A DNA stretch of 15,168 nucleotides from Rubrivivax sp. Its GTDB lineage: Bacteria; Pseudomonadota; Gammaproteobacteria; Burkholderiales; Burkholderiaceae_C. Positions 1 through 6,500 of this stretch are shown here, one piece after another; within the stretch, counting starts at the first letter, position 1; the number at the start of each line of letters is the position of its first letter. The notes beneath the pieces are model-generated. The model was not told the origin of the DNA. It saw nothing but the letters and a program-made list of their open reading frames with translations, and ran no database searches. The stretch is taken from assembly GCA_030693565.1 (NCBI GenBank), contig JAUYAJ010000166.1:1-15168 (forward strand), given 5' to 3'. Position numbers and translations under genes: made by a program.

Positions 1-1
1 C

Positions 2-121
2 TTAAGAAAACCGATGGATTTGGTCCTGTGGCTAGGCGCAAACCGGAGCGATACCCCGTGGTATCGCGAGGATTTGCAACGACGCCACGGGGCCAAAGAC
101 GCGGTTTTATGTGCCGAATAG
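2..121 (+). CDS. Unidentified protein C-terminal tail (partial, doubtful)
   Basis: An open frame enters from the left edge and ends at a TAG at 119-121. It reads as a plausible hydrophilic C-terminus (...LWLGANRSDTPWYREDL...AVLCAE) with a normal mix of residues. An ATG at 14 could instead start a 35-residue peptide. I recognise no family. The stretch is less GC-rich than the rest of the window and uses TTA and CTA leucine codons, which the downstream genes rarely use, so it may be foreign DNA, for example the end of a mobile-element gene. It could equally be a chance open frame. It contains the hairpin at 48-67 and lies just before a truncated dehydrogenase remnant. Confidence 0.2.
   Translation, partial: LRKPMDLVLWLGANRSDTPWYREDLQRRHGAKDAVLCAE
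48..67. repeat. Perfect 8-bp inverted repeat (hairpin)
   Basis: GCGATACC and GGTATCGC flank a 4-base CCGT loop. The overlapping pair CCGTGG (56-61) and CCACGG (85-90) could form a competing stem. There is no T-run after it, so it is not a classical intrinsic terminator. It could be part of a mobile-element end or simply structure inside a coding tail. Confidence 0.4.
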
Positions 122-139
122 CGTGCAACACCACACTAG

Positions 140-331
140 CCAGCGAGATACGGCAATATCGGGTGGCGTGGAAGACTTTTGGCGCTGCCGCTGCAGGCGC
201 TCATCGATCAGGTTGCAAGCGGCGCACTGCCGGTCGCGCGGGCCCGGGTCTTCAGACTGGACGACATCGTCGAGGCGCATCGCTTGATGGAAGCCAATCA
301 GGCGGGCGGCAAGATCGTCGTCTGCCCATGA
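140..331 (+). pseudogene. 5'-truncated medium-chain dehydrogenase (quinone oxidoreductase type) remnant
   Basis: From about 176 the frame ending at TGA 329-331 encodes the typical last 50 residues of zinc-type alcohol dehydrogenase/NADPH:quinone oxidoreductases: a helix ending QVASGALPV, then the strand RVFRLDDIVEAHRLME, then ANQAGGKIVV. In intact proteins this closes a catalytic domain after a Rossmann domain of about 330 residues. Here the frame is closed upstream by stops at 119-121 and 137-139. No start codon, GroES-like domain or nucleotide-binding motif precedes it, so the first 270 or so residues are missing. The loss probably came from a deletion or insertion near 140-175, where base composition also changes. 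The family call is firm for the tail; the substrate cannot be told. It is probably not functional. Confidence 0.7.
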
Positions 332-381
332 GCAAGTCTCCAATGCCACAAAGTCGGCGCTGACATTTCTAGACTTGCGCC

Positions 382-410
382 TGCTCGCTGCATCGGCGGC
401 TCAGCGAGCA
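382..410. terminator. 9-bp perfect hairpin downstream of the IclR gene
   Basis: TGCTCGCTG (382-390) and CAGCGAGCA (402-410) are exact reverse complements around an 11-base loop. The hairpin lies 16 bases beyond the IclR stop codon (minus strand) and 50 bases after the dehydrogenase remnant. It could end minus-strand transcription or protect the mRNA 3' end. Neither strand has a U-tract after the stem, so classical intrinsic termination is not supported. Confidence 0.45.
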
Positions 411-425
411 CGACGCGTCAGCGCA

Positions 426-1295
426 CTACCGCCCGTCCACTCGTGCAGTTCGCCGTTGCACTCCTTCCGGCTTGGCAAGATTCAGGCCGCTGGCAGACAC
501 CATCCCTCCGATCCGCCTCGACAGCATGCGTGCAGCCTTCCCCAGCGCTTCGGTCACCTCGGGAATCGACTTCCGCTGCACCTGGTCGAGGCGCTCGGCA
601 TACGGAACGGTCAGGGCCGCAATGGCGCGACCCTGTGCGTCCAGGATCGGGAAACTGACAGCGTACAAACCGCGAACCTGAACACTCGGGATCGACTCGT
701 AACCAGCCGACTTGATGGTCGCGAGCACTTGGTCGATCTGCGGGTCGGCCTGTTCCGGCCGCCGCCTAAGCGACTCCTCGATGCGCAACTTGCGCGTCTC
801 GTCATCCTGAAAGGCCAGCAGCACGCGGCCGGATGCGGAGATCAGCACGTCCAGCTCCGCGCCGGCCCGCACGGCGAAGCCCATGCCGCTCGGGGTGTCG
901 ACCTTGAACAGGACCACCTGCTTGCCCTGCCCGTAGACCGTCAGGTGACAGGACTGGTCGAGTTCGCCGGACAGCCTCTGCATGATGGGCGTCGCCTCGA
1001 ATAGCAGCCTGTACGTTGGCGGATTGACGTGGGACAACTCGAACAGCTTGGTCGTGATGGCGTAGGTGTTTTCGTCGACCAGCGTCACATAGTCCCGGCT
1101 GACCAGGCACGCCACCATTCGGTAGATCTCGCTGACGCTGCGCCCCAGCCGCTGCGCAATGTCCTTCTGCGACAACGGCTGCTCGCTGCGACACAGCGTC
1201 TCCAGGATGTCCAGGCCCTTTTCCAGCGCTGGTGCGGCGTAGGAACGCCCTTCCGCCTCGGCAACTGTCGCGTTTTCGTTGGTGTCGTCTTTCAC
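426..1295 (-). CDS. IclR-family transcriptional regulator
   Basis: A 289-residue DNA-binding regulator. Residues 20-80 form the winged helix-turn-helix: a conserved ALEKGLDILETL first helix, then the helix-turn-helix at 42-70 around SQKDIAQRLGRSVSEIYRMV. Residues 85-262 form the GAF-like effector domain, with VRAGAELDVLISASGRVLLA and the RGLYAVSFPILDAQGR segment typical of the family. Length fits, with a 15-residue hydrophilic N-terminal extension and a basic tail. The start is GTG at 1293-1295, supported by a strong GGGAGGAAG ribosome site just upstream on the minus strand. It is the last gene of the leftward group, 118 bp after the Bug receptor gene, and a perfect palindrome lies 63 bp before its start. 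IclR proteins usually control neighbouring catabolic genes and often themselves; the effector here is unknown, probably an aromatic or organic acid pathway compound. Confidence 0.95.
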   Translation of the reverse strand: MKDDTNENATVAEAEGRSYAAPALEKGLDILETLCRSEQPLSQKDIAQRLGRSVSEIYRMVACLVSRDYVTLVDENTYAITTKLFELSHVNPPTYRLLFEATPIMQRLSGELDQSCHLTVYGQGKQVVLFKVDTPSGMGFAVRAGAELDVLISASGRVLLAFQDDETRKLRIEESLRRRPEQADPQIDQVLATIKSAGYESIPSVQVRGLYAVSFPILDAQGRAIAALTVPYAERLDQVQRKSIPEVTEALGKAARMLSRRIGGMVSASGLNLAKPEGVQRRTARVDGR

Positions 1296-1358
1296 TGCTT
1301 CCTCCCACTTTTCGATTCGATGGATTCCTTTCGCTCCGCAGGCGGGTGGCGAGTTTCA

Positions 1359-1370
1359 GGACAATTGTCC
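1359..1370. promoter_or_regulatory. Perfect 12-bp palindrome, candidate IclR operator
   Basis: GGACAATTGTCC is a complete dyad with no spacer. It lies in the 118-bp gap between the Bug receptor gene and the IclR gene, 63 bp upstream of the IclR GTG start on the minus strand. IclR-family dimers bind short inverted repeats, and many members regulate their own gene, so this is the best operator candidate here. I found no second copy in the divergent region at 4511-4760, so its role there is unproven. No convincing sigma-70 promoter pair is visible beside it. Confidence 0.45.
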
Positions 1371-1413
1371 CGCAGCCTCTGTCGCCACAGCCGGTGCTTC
1401 GCCAGTGCTGGTC

Positions 1414-2397
1414 CTACTCGACCTTGGCTCCTGACTGTTTCACGATGCCGGACCATTTCACGAGTTCAGCCTTGGAAAACGCGCTGAACTGTGCGGGCGT
1501 GTTGCCCACCGGTTCGGCACCAAGCTTCTCGAACTGAGCCCGCACCTCAGGCAGCCTTACGACCGCCGCGATCTCGCTCGAGAGCCGCTGCACGATGGTC
1601 GGCGGCGTCGCAGCCGGGGCCCAGACGCCATACCAGGTGCTGATGCTGAAGGCCGGAAAGCCGGATTCGGCGAGCGTCGGCACGTCGGGCAATGCTGGCG
1701 AGCGGCTCGATGTCGTCACCGCGAGCGGTCGTATGGCACCCGACTTGATGAACGGCATGCTCGATGGCAACGAGTCGAACATGAGTTGCACCTGCCCGCC
1801 GATGAGGTCGGTCAGCGCCGGCGCGCTGCCCTTGTAAGGGACGTGCAGCAGGTCGATGCCCGTCGCGACCTTGAAGGCCTCGCCGGACAGGTGCTGCGAC
1901 GTGGCGTTGCCGGCTGATGCGAATGCCAGCGGCGTCTTCGCAGAACGGGCCAGTGCCACCAACTCCTTCACCGACCGCGCGGGCACCTTGGGGTTGACCG
2001 CCAGCACCAGCGGCACGTCGGCAAGGTTGCTGACGGCGGCGAAATCGGCGATCGCGTCGTAGGGCTGCTTCGGGTAAAGGCTCGGGTTGATGACGTGGAT
2101 CGACGCGTTGACAAGTAGCGTGTAGCCGTCGGGCGCCGCTTTCGCTACCGCATCGGCACCCACCATCCCGCTGGCGCCGGGCTTGTTGTCGACGATCACC
2201 ACCTGGCCCAGGCGCTCGGCCAGCCGCGGCGCCACGATCCGGGCCAGCACTTCGGTTGGCCCGCCCGGCGGGAACGGCACCATCAGGCGGATGGGCCGCG
2301 AAGGATAGGTGTCGCCCCGGGCGCCGAAGGTCACGGCAACCAGGCCGGCGGCGGCGACCGCCAGCCAGAGCCGGCGAAAGAGTGTCTTGAAGTTCAT
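1414..2397 (-). CDS. Bug-family (TTT-type) periplasmic solute-binding receptor
   Basis: A 327-residue extracytoplasmic receptor of the Bug/TctC family, which captures carboxylates or small aromatics for tripartite tricarboxylate transporters. Residues 1-27 form a Sec signal peptide (basic K4, R8, R9; hydrophobic core LWLAVAAAGLVAV). The mature protein opens with YPSRPIRLMVPFPPGGPTE, then the family hallmark VDNKPGASGMVGADAVAKA..PDGYTLL (70-95), and later HVPYKGSAPALTDLIGGQVQ. I chose ATG 2397 because it puts the signal sequence at the N-terminus. A GTG at 2433 is in frame and overlaps the CoA-transferase stop as GTGA, so a coupled start 12 codons earlier is possible; neither has a clear Shine-Dalgarno. 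No TctA/TctB permease genes are present, as is usual for the many orphan Bug receptors of Burkholderiales. The ligand is unknown, perhaps the acid activated by the adjacent CoA-transferase. Confidence 0.95.
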   Translation of the reverse strand: MNFKTLFRRLWLAVAAAGLVAVTFGARGDTYPSRPIRLMVPFPPGGPTEVLARIVAPRLAERLGQVVIVDNKPGASGMVGADAVAKAAPDGYTLLVNASIHVINPSLYPKQPYDAIADFAAVSNLADVPLVLAVNPKVPARSVKELVALARSAKTPLAFASAGNATSQHLSGEAFKVATGIDLLHVPYKGSAPALTDLIGGQVQLMFDSLPSSMPFIKSGAIRPLAVTTSSRSPALPDVPTLAESGFPAFSISTWYGVWAPAATPPTIVQRLSSEIAAVVRLPEVRAQFEKLGAEPVGNTPAQFSAFSKAELVKWSGIVKQSGAKVE

Positions 2398-2429
2398 GGT
2401 TGTCGAACGGCCAGACGGATGGAAGGCGC

Positions 2430-3638
2430 TCACCGGGATGCCGGCGCCTGGGCGGCACCCGACGACAGCAGCTCGTCGACGGCGATGGGCGAGTAGCCCA
2501 TCTCGGCCAACAGTCCGCGCGTATCGGCGCCGCGTGGCTGCGCGGGCTCGCGGCGCGGCAACGTGGCCTCGTCGACGCGAATGGAAGAGCGGATCGACGC
2601 GGTGCGGCCCTCCGTCGGGTGCGGTTCGTATTCGATGAGACCGACCGCTTCGAGGTGGGGGTCACGGGGCAGCGAGTCCAGCGTGTGGCAGGGCTGTACC
2701 GCGATGTCAGCCCCGCCCAGGATCTCGAGCCATTGCGCCGTGGTGCGGTTCGTCAGCGCGGCCCCGCGAATCTCGAACCACTCGGCCACGTTCCGAGCCC
2801 GTCCGGCGACCGTGGTGAAGCGCGGATCCTCGAGCAGGTGCGCGCGATCAGTGGCTTTGAGGAATGCGCGCACCTGTGGGTCGGTATTGATCGTGAACGA
2901 GACCCACCCGTCCGCCGTCTTCACGGGCTTGTTGTGCGGGCTGAGCAAACGCAGGTCGCCGGCGGGCCCGATTGGCGGATCGAAGCTGTGCTGTGCCAGG
3001 TGTTCCTGCAACACGAACGCGGCCATGGTTTCGAACATTGGCACCTCGAGGCTGCACCCGGTGCCGCTGGCCTTGCGCTCGATCAGCGCCGCGAGGATGG
3101 CGCCAGCCGCGATTTCCCCGGCCACGTGATCGCAGATCAGCATCGGCACATAAGCCGGCGCGCCGTCGCGGGCAAGCATCAGGCCTGCCATGCCGGTCGC
3201 TGCCTGGACGACGCTGTCGTAGGTAGGCCGGCCCGCATAGGGGCCGTCCGTACCGTAGCCCGTGATGAGGCAATAGATCTTTTCGGGGTGCTTGGCGCGC
3301 ACCGTCGCCGCATCCAGGCCCAGGCGGGCCAAGGCCTGGGGCCGCATGTTGGCCACGATCACGTCGGCGGACTCGACGAGGCGCGCGACCGCCTCCCGCG
3401 CCCCGGGCTGCTTCAGGTCGAGGCAGATGTTGCGCTTGCCGCGATTGAAGTGCAGGTAGGCACCCGAGTGCTGACCCGTCGGCGACCCGCCGCCCAGGCC
3501 GCGCATCAAGTCTCCTTCGGGACTCTCCACCTTCACGACCTCGGCGCCGTACTGCCCCAGGCGCCAGGTACACACGGGTCCGACCACGACGCTGGTGAGG
3601 TCGAGGACGCGAACGCCCTTCAGCGGTTCGAAGCTCAT
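2430..3638 (-). CDS. Class III (CaiB/BaiF-type) CoA-transferase
   Basis: A 402-residue cytoplasmic enzyme that moves CoA from a donor acyl-CoA such as succinyl-CoA to a carboxylic acid. The N-terminus (PLKGVRVLDLTSVVVGPVC) and the GAEVVKVESP..GD segment are family hallmarks, followed by FNRGKRNICLDL. The catalytic aspartate that forms the acyl-aspartyl intermediate is D170 in ICDHVAG, matching Asp169 of formyl-CoA transferase in position and context. Length is normal. ATG 3638 overlaps the hydratase stop as ATGA, so the two are probably translationally coupled, and the Bug receptor follows at once. This order suggests that an imported acid is activated here and then hydrated. The substrate is not deducible: itaconate, mesaconate, citramalate, succinylated aromatics and others all use this family. 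Confidence 0.95.
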   Translation of the reverse strand: MSFEPLKGVRVLDLTSVVVGPVCTWRLGQYGAEVVKVESPEGDLMRGLGGGSPTGQHSGAYLHFNRGKRNICLDLKQPGAREAVARLVESADVIVANMRPQALARLGLDAATVRAKHPEKIYCLITGYGTDGPYAGRPTYDSVVQAATGMAGLMLARDGAPAYVPMLICDHVAGEIAAGAILAALIERKASGTGCSLEVPMFETMAAFVLQEHLAQHSFDPPIGPAGDLRLLSPHNKPVKTADGWVSFTINTDPQVRAFLKATDRAHLLEDPRFTTVAGRARNVAEWFEIRGAALTNRTTAQWLEILGGADIAVQPCHTLDSLPRDPHLEAVGLIEYEPHPTEGRTASIRSSIRVDEATLPRREPAQPRGADTRGLLAEMGYSPIAVDELLSSGAAQAPASR

Positions 3639-4510
3639 TGGACGGTCACCTCCATGTCAACGGCCAACCTGTGCAGGTCGTCGAACGCTTTCAGGCGCCA
3701 TCCTTCGCCGACCGCATCGGCGGCCAGCGTGACGGGGCGATTGCAGTACAGCGGCGCGACGTGCCGGACCTTGAAGGCGGCGGGTGTCACGCCCAGTTCG
3801 CAACGAAGGAATTCGGTCAGCAACAACGTCGACAACCCGCCGTTGACCACCAGGTCGGGAAAGCCTTCCACCTGGCGCGCATGGTCGCGATCCAGGTGGA
3901 TGCGGTGCGAGTTGAAGCCCAGCGCCGAATACTGGAACAACAGGGCCTCGTCCGGCACGACCGTCTTCGCGTGCGCCGCCTTGCCCGGTGCCGCAGGAAC
4001 CGCTTCGGCGGCAACGCCACTGGCACCGCGAGCCGGCAGCAGCAAATAGGTTTGCGACTCCACGACGGCGGGCTCTTCATGCGAACCGAGGCGGAGCTCA
4101 TGCGCCAGAGTCACCACGGCCATCGGGCCGGACGCGGTGCTTTTATGCGCGATGTTGCACAGGGCACTGCGCCGCTGCACCGTCGATCCAATGGGGATGT
4201 TCCGGTGGAACCGCACGCTACGGCCACCGAGCATCAGCCGCGGCAGACCCAAGTCCGGCATCGGCACCCCGAGTCCCGGGAAGCCGTCGGCACGCAAGGC
4301 CGATCTCCGGGTGTCGGCAGCCAGCAGCACGAAATGCCAGCCCCTAGGCAGTGGCATTCCGGCCCGCCATGCGTCGGGTTCGAGATCCAGCATGGCCGCG
4401 ACCTGGCGCGCGGTGGCGATCGTGCAGGCCTCCTCACGGTTCACAGATGCCATGCCGGCGGCTGCATCTGGACGCGGAGAGACCTCGATCGCATAGCGGT
4501 TGATATTCAT
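3635..4510 (-). CDS. MaoC/HTD2-type acyl-CoA hydratase (mesaconyl-C4-CoA hydratase-like)
   Basis: A 291-residue protein with a tandem hotdog layout: a FAS1-like dehydratase N-domain (about 20-160; MPLPRGWHF, then RLMLGGRSVRFHRNIPIG) and a C-domain with the hydratase signature LLFQYSALGFNSHRIHLD (190-207), with H202, H205 and D207 as likely active-site residues. Relatives hydrate or dehydrate enoyl- or hydroxyacyl-thioesters, including mesaconyl-C4-CoA and itaconyl-CoA. A usual VVHGPL segment is VVNGGL here (221-226), perhaps marking a different substrate. I chose ATG 4510 because the protein then fits the family length. A GTG at 4594 is in frame and adds 28 residues; neither has a good ribosome site. 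It is the first gene of the leftward group and overlaps the CoA-transferase by 4 bp. No citramalyl-CoA lyase gene is nearby, so the itaconate route is only one possibility. Confidence 0.85.
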   Translation of the reverse strand: MNINRYAIEVSPRPDAAAGMASVNREEACTIATARQVAAMLDLEPDAWRAGMPLPRGWHFVLLAADTRRSALRADGFPGLGVPMPDLGLPRLMLGGRSVRFHRNIPIGSTVQRRSALCNIAHKSTASGPMAVVTLAHELRLGSHEEPAVVESQTYLLLPARGASGVAAEAVPAAPGKAAHAKTVVPDEALLFQYSALGFNSHRIHLDRDHARQVEGFPDLVVNGGLSTLLLTEFLRCELGVTPAAFKVRHVAPLYCNRPVTLAADAVGEGWRLKAFDDLHRLAVDMEVTVQ

Positions 4511-4760
4511 TGGCGCATTGGCGAGTGCATGGGCGAAGTCTAGTTGCTTCTCTCCCCAGCCGAAAGCACCAAGATATCTGCTAGGTATTTTCACCTATGA
4601 CGTGTTGACTTCACTAATAAAGCGTCTAAGGTTGAGTCCAGTGATCGCATTGCTCTGTCGTTCGGGTCTCTCCCGGACCCCCGGTTTCATTGAATGCGGC
4701 CACCGAACACCGGCTGCATCCACCGTCACTCACTCACTTTGCCCCCCTCCAAGGAGCGCC
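4511..4760. promoter_or_regulatory. Divergent control region between the leftward and rightward gene groups
   Basis: This 250-bp stretch separates head-to-head genes, so promoters in both directions are expected. Its core (about 4570-4640) is clearly AT-richer than its surroundings. It holds two imperfect dyads: TAGGT-N6-ACCTA (4582-4597) and TGACGT-N4-ACTTCA (4598-4613, one mismatch). A TTGACT at 4605-4610 resembles a -35 box but has no good -10 box 16-18 bases on. A GGGTC-N7-GACCC stem (4664-4680) lies in the VOC leader. If the hydratase begins at GTG 4594, the first dyad overlaps its start codon. Regulator binding here, by the local IclR protein or another, is inference. Confidence 0.55.
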
Positions 4761-5189
4761 ATGAATTTCAAGTTTCACCACATGAACATCTGCACGGACA
4801 ACCTGCCCCGGTTGACCAGGTTCTACAAAACCTTGTTTGAGCTGGGAACGATCAGCGACAAGGAACACACCGTCGTGAGCGGCGTCCGTGAGGACCGCGC
4901 ATACACCGGCAAGGTCGACTTCCTGACCGACGGCGACATTGAATTCCATTGGTCCGAGCGTGACCTCGAGACGGGCTTCAAGATGAAGAAGTTCGTCAAT
5001 CCCATGGGCCACGGCCACTTCTGCTTCCGGACCGACGACATCAAGGGCTTCATGCGCAAGTGCGACGAGCTCGGCATCCGCTACGCGGACTACGGCTGCT
5101 GGGCTATCCCGGGCTGGTACCAGGTGTTCCTGCACGACCCTGACGGCCACTGCATCGAAGTTCACCAGCCCGGCGTCTTCGACAGGTGA
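4761..5189 (+). CDS. VOC-superfamily (glyoxalase/dioxygenase fold) protein
   Basis: A 142-residue single-module VOC protein with two beta-alpha-beta-beta-beta repeats. Candidate metal ligands match the glyoxalase I pattern of one residue per repeat strand: H7 (FHHMN), E61 (DIEFHW), H84 or H86 (GHGHFCF) and E133 (HCIEVHQ). The C-terminal FLHDPDGHCIEV is the classic second-repeat motif. Members include glyoxalases, type I extradiol dioxygenases, epimerases and resistance proteins, so the reaction is undefined; an H-H-E triad for iron is also possible. ATG 4761 has an AAGGAG ribosome site 4 bases upstream. It is the first gene of the rightward group, 137 bp before dctP, so it may handle the imported compound or a pathway aldehyde. 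Confidence 0.85.
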   Translation: MNFKFHHMNICTDNLPRLTRFYKTLFELGTISDKEHTVVSGVREDRAYTGKVDFLTDGDIEFHWSERDLETGFKMKKFVNPMGHGHFCFRTDDIKGFMRKCDELGIRYADYGCWAIPGWYQVFLHDPDGHCIEVHQPGVFDR

Positions 5190-5195
5190 ATGAGC

Positions 5196-5229
5196 GCAAG
5201 GCGGGTCACTGGTCTGGCGCCGCGCTTGC
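5196..5229. repeat. Imperfect inverted repeat after the VOC gene
   Basis: GCAAG-GCG (5196-5203) can pair with CGC-G-CTTGC (5221-5229) with one bulge, seven bases after the VOC stop codon. No T-run follows, so it is at best a weak attenuator or mRNA-end structure separating the VOC gene from the transporter genes. Confidence 0.25.
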
Positions 5230-5257
5230 CACATTGCCCCATTGCCCCGACGACATC

Positions 5258-5293
5258 GACCCCACAGACCCCACAGACCCCACAGACCCCACA
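5258..5293. repeat. Four tandem copies of GACCCCACA; G-quadruplex motif on the minus strand
   Basis: GACCCCACA occurs four times without interruption (36 bp), 33 bases upstream of the dctP start. Two copies of ATTGCCCC (5233-5240, 5241-5248) precede it. Read on the minus strand, the array gives four G4 runs separated by identical 5-base TCTGT spacers, a textbook intramolecular G-quadruplex motif. The minus strand is the template for dctP, so the mRNA leader would be C-rich. Copy number may vary between strains by slippage, and it could tune dctP expression; both are inference. Confidence 0.85.
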
Positions 5294-5326
5294 AGCTGCG
5301 ACTAGAACCAACAGGAGACAACCGTC

Positions 5327-6382
5327 ATGAACAAGCAACTGTCAATCCCTGCCCAGGCAGGCATACGCACCACTGGCCGCCGCGCGGCGCTGATGCAACT
5401 GGGCGGCCTGGCCGCCTGCGCCCTGGCTCCCGGCATCGCGAAGGCCCAGGCCGGTGCGAAGTTCAACATGAAGATCGCCATCTCTATCCCGGAGAGCCAC
5501 CCCACCACCGCGGCACTCAAGGCCGCCTGCGCCGAGATCCTGAAGGAATCCGGCGGCCGCCTGACGATCGACGTCTACCCCAACGGGCAGCTCGGCAGTG
5601 ACACAGACACGGTATCGCAGGTGCGTTCCGGCGCGATCGACTTCGTCTGCACCGCCGGCACGATCTGGGGCAACCTGGTCCCGGTGACCTCGATCAATAC
5701 GGTTGCCTTCGCGTTTCCCGACTACGCCACGGTGTGGAAGGCGATGGACGGTGACCTCGGCGCTCACATGCGTGCAGCGTTCGACAAGGTCAACCTGGTC
5801 GCCGTCGGCAGGGTCTACGACCATGGCTTCCGCCAGATCACCCACGCCTCGAAGCCGATCACCTCGCCGAAGGATCTGGCGGGCATGAAGATCCGCGTAC
5901 CAGCGAGCCCGATCCTGACCTCACTGTTCAAGGGCCTGGACGCATCGCCGGCCACGGTGCCGATCGGCGAGCTCTACACCGCACTGCAGACCAAGGTCGT
6001 CGATGGTCAGGAGAATGCATTGCCGACGATCGAGGCGACCAAGCTCTACGAAGTGCAGAAGCATTGTTCGTACACCTCGCATGTGTGGGACTGCTTCACG
6101 CTGGTCGGCAACAAGCGCAACTGGAATGCGCTGCCTGAGGACCTGCGAGCCCTTGCCACCCGCATCTTCGACGCCAACGCCGTCAAGCAGCGCGCCGCGC
6201 ACGAGACCCTGAATACCTCGCTGGAGGCCAAGCTCAAGGGTTTCGGCATGCAGTTCAACGCGGTCGACGGCAAGCCCTTCCGCGAGATGCTGCAGAAGTC
6301 GGGCTACTACACCGAGTGGCAGAAGAAGTTCGGCCCCGAAGCCTGGGCGCTGCTCGAGAAGTACAGCGGCAAGCTGGCCTGA
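5327..6382 (+). CDS. dctP: TRAP transporter periplasmic solute receptor, DctP family
   Basis: A 351-residue receptor that binds an organic acid in the periplasm and delivers it to the DctQM permease encoded next. Residues 1-42 are an export signal with a twin-arginine pair (TGRRAALMQLGG, R18-R19), a weak hydrophobic stretch and an AKAQA cleavage site; it may use Tat or Sec. The mature part shows family hallmarks: the YPNGQLGSD segment (84-92), the carboxylate-binding Arg region LAGMKIRVP (R190), and GELYTALQTKVVDGQEN (214-230). R169 lies in a second conserved loop. Length is normal. ATG 5327 has an AGGAG site 9 bases upstream. The leader carries the GACCCCACA array, and an inverted repeat follows the gene, which would suit higher expression of the receptor than of the permease. 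The ligand is probably a carboxylate, exact identity unknown. Confidence 0.95.
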   Translation: MNKQLSIPAQAGIRTTGRRAALMQLGGLAACALAPGIAKAQAGAKFNMKIAISIPESHPTTAALKAACAEILKESGGRLTIDVYPNGQLGSDTDTVSQVRSGAIDFVCTAGTIWGNLVPVTSINTVAFAFPDYATVWKAMDGDLGAHMRAAFDKVNLVAVGRVYDHGFRQITHASKPITSPKDLAGMKIRVPASPILTSLFKGLDASPATVPIGELYTALQTKVVDGQENALPTIEATKLYEVQKHCSYTSHVWDCFTLVGNKRNWNALPEDLRALATRIFDANAVKQRAAHETLNTSLEAKLKGFGMQFNAVDGKPFREMLQKSGYYTEWQKKFGPEAWALLEKYSGKLA

Positions 6383-6423
6383 ACTCCGGGCCCCTTCCCC
6401 CACCCTTGACGGCACAGCGCCAT

Positions 6424-6442
6424 CGGCCGCACGCCGCGGCCG
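6424..6442. repeat. CGGCCG-N7-CGGCCG inverted repeat between dctP and dctQM
   Basis: Two CGGCCG hexamers, each its own reverse complement, are separated by 7 bases in the 118-bp gap after dctP. A GC-rich stem here could slow 3' decay of the dctP message or cause partial termination, as is seen between receptor and permease genes in other transport operons. No T-run follows. The rest of the gap holds no recognisable gene or promoter. Confidence 0.4.
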
Positions 6443-6500
6443 GTTGGCTGCGGCTGCCCGGCTTTCCGCCACGCCACACCGGCCCAGCCTACCGCCCGCC

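Noticed and set aside
48..67. Insertion sequence terminal repeat
   Set aside because: Only one hairpin is visible, with no partner repeat, target duplication or transposase in the window, so a mobile-element call is not supported.
2400..4049. A 549-codon plus-strand open frame opposite the CoA-transferase and hydratase
   Set aside because: It spans two clear minus-strand genes and their junction and has no recognisable domain; it is a GC-driven shadow.
4605..4633. Sigma-70 promoter with TTGACT as -35
   Set aside because: The hexamer 17 bases on (AAGGTT) matches the -10 consensus at only two positions.
4500..4760. In-frame upstream extension of the VOC protein
   Set aside because: The extension runs through the divergent control region; ATG 4761 has a good AAGGAG site and starts at the first VOC strand.
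5258..5293. CRISPR-like array
   Set aside because: The units are only 9 bp and contiguous, with no spacers; it is a simple tandem repeat.
6444..6500. Longer start for the DctQM protein
   Set aside because: The extra 19 residues are Ala/Pro/Arg-rich, come from the inverted-repeat region and lack any ribosome site.
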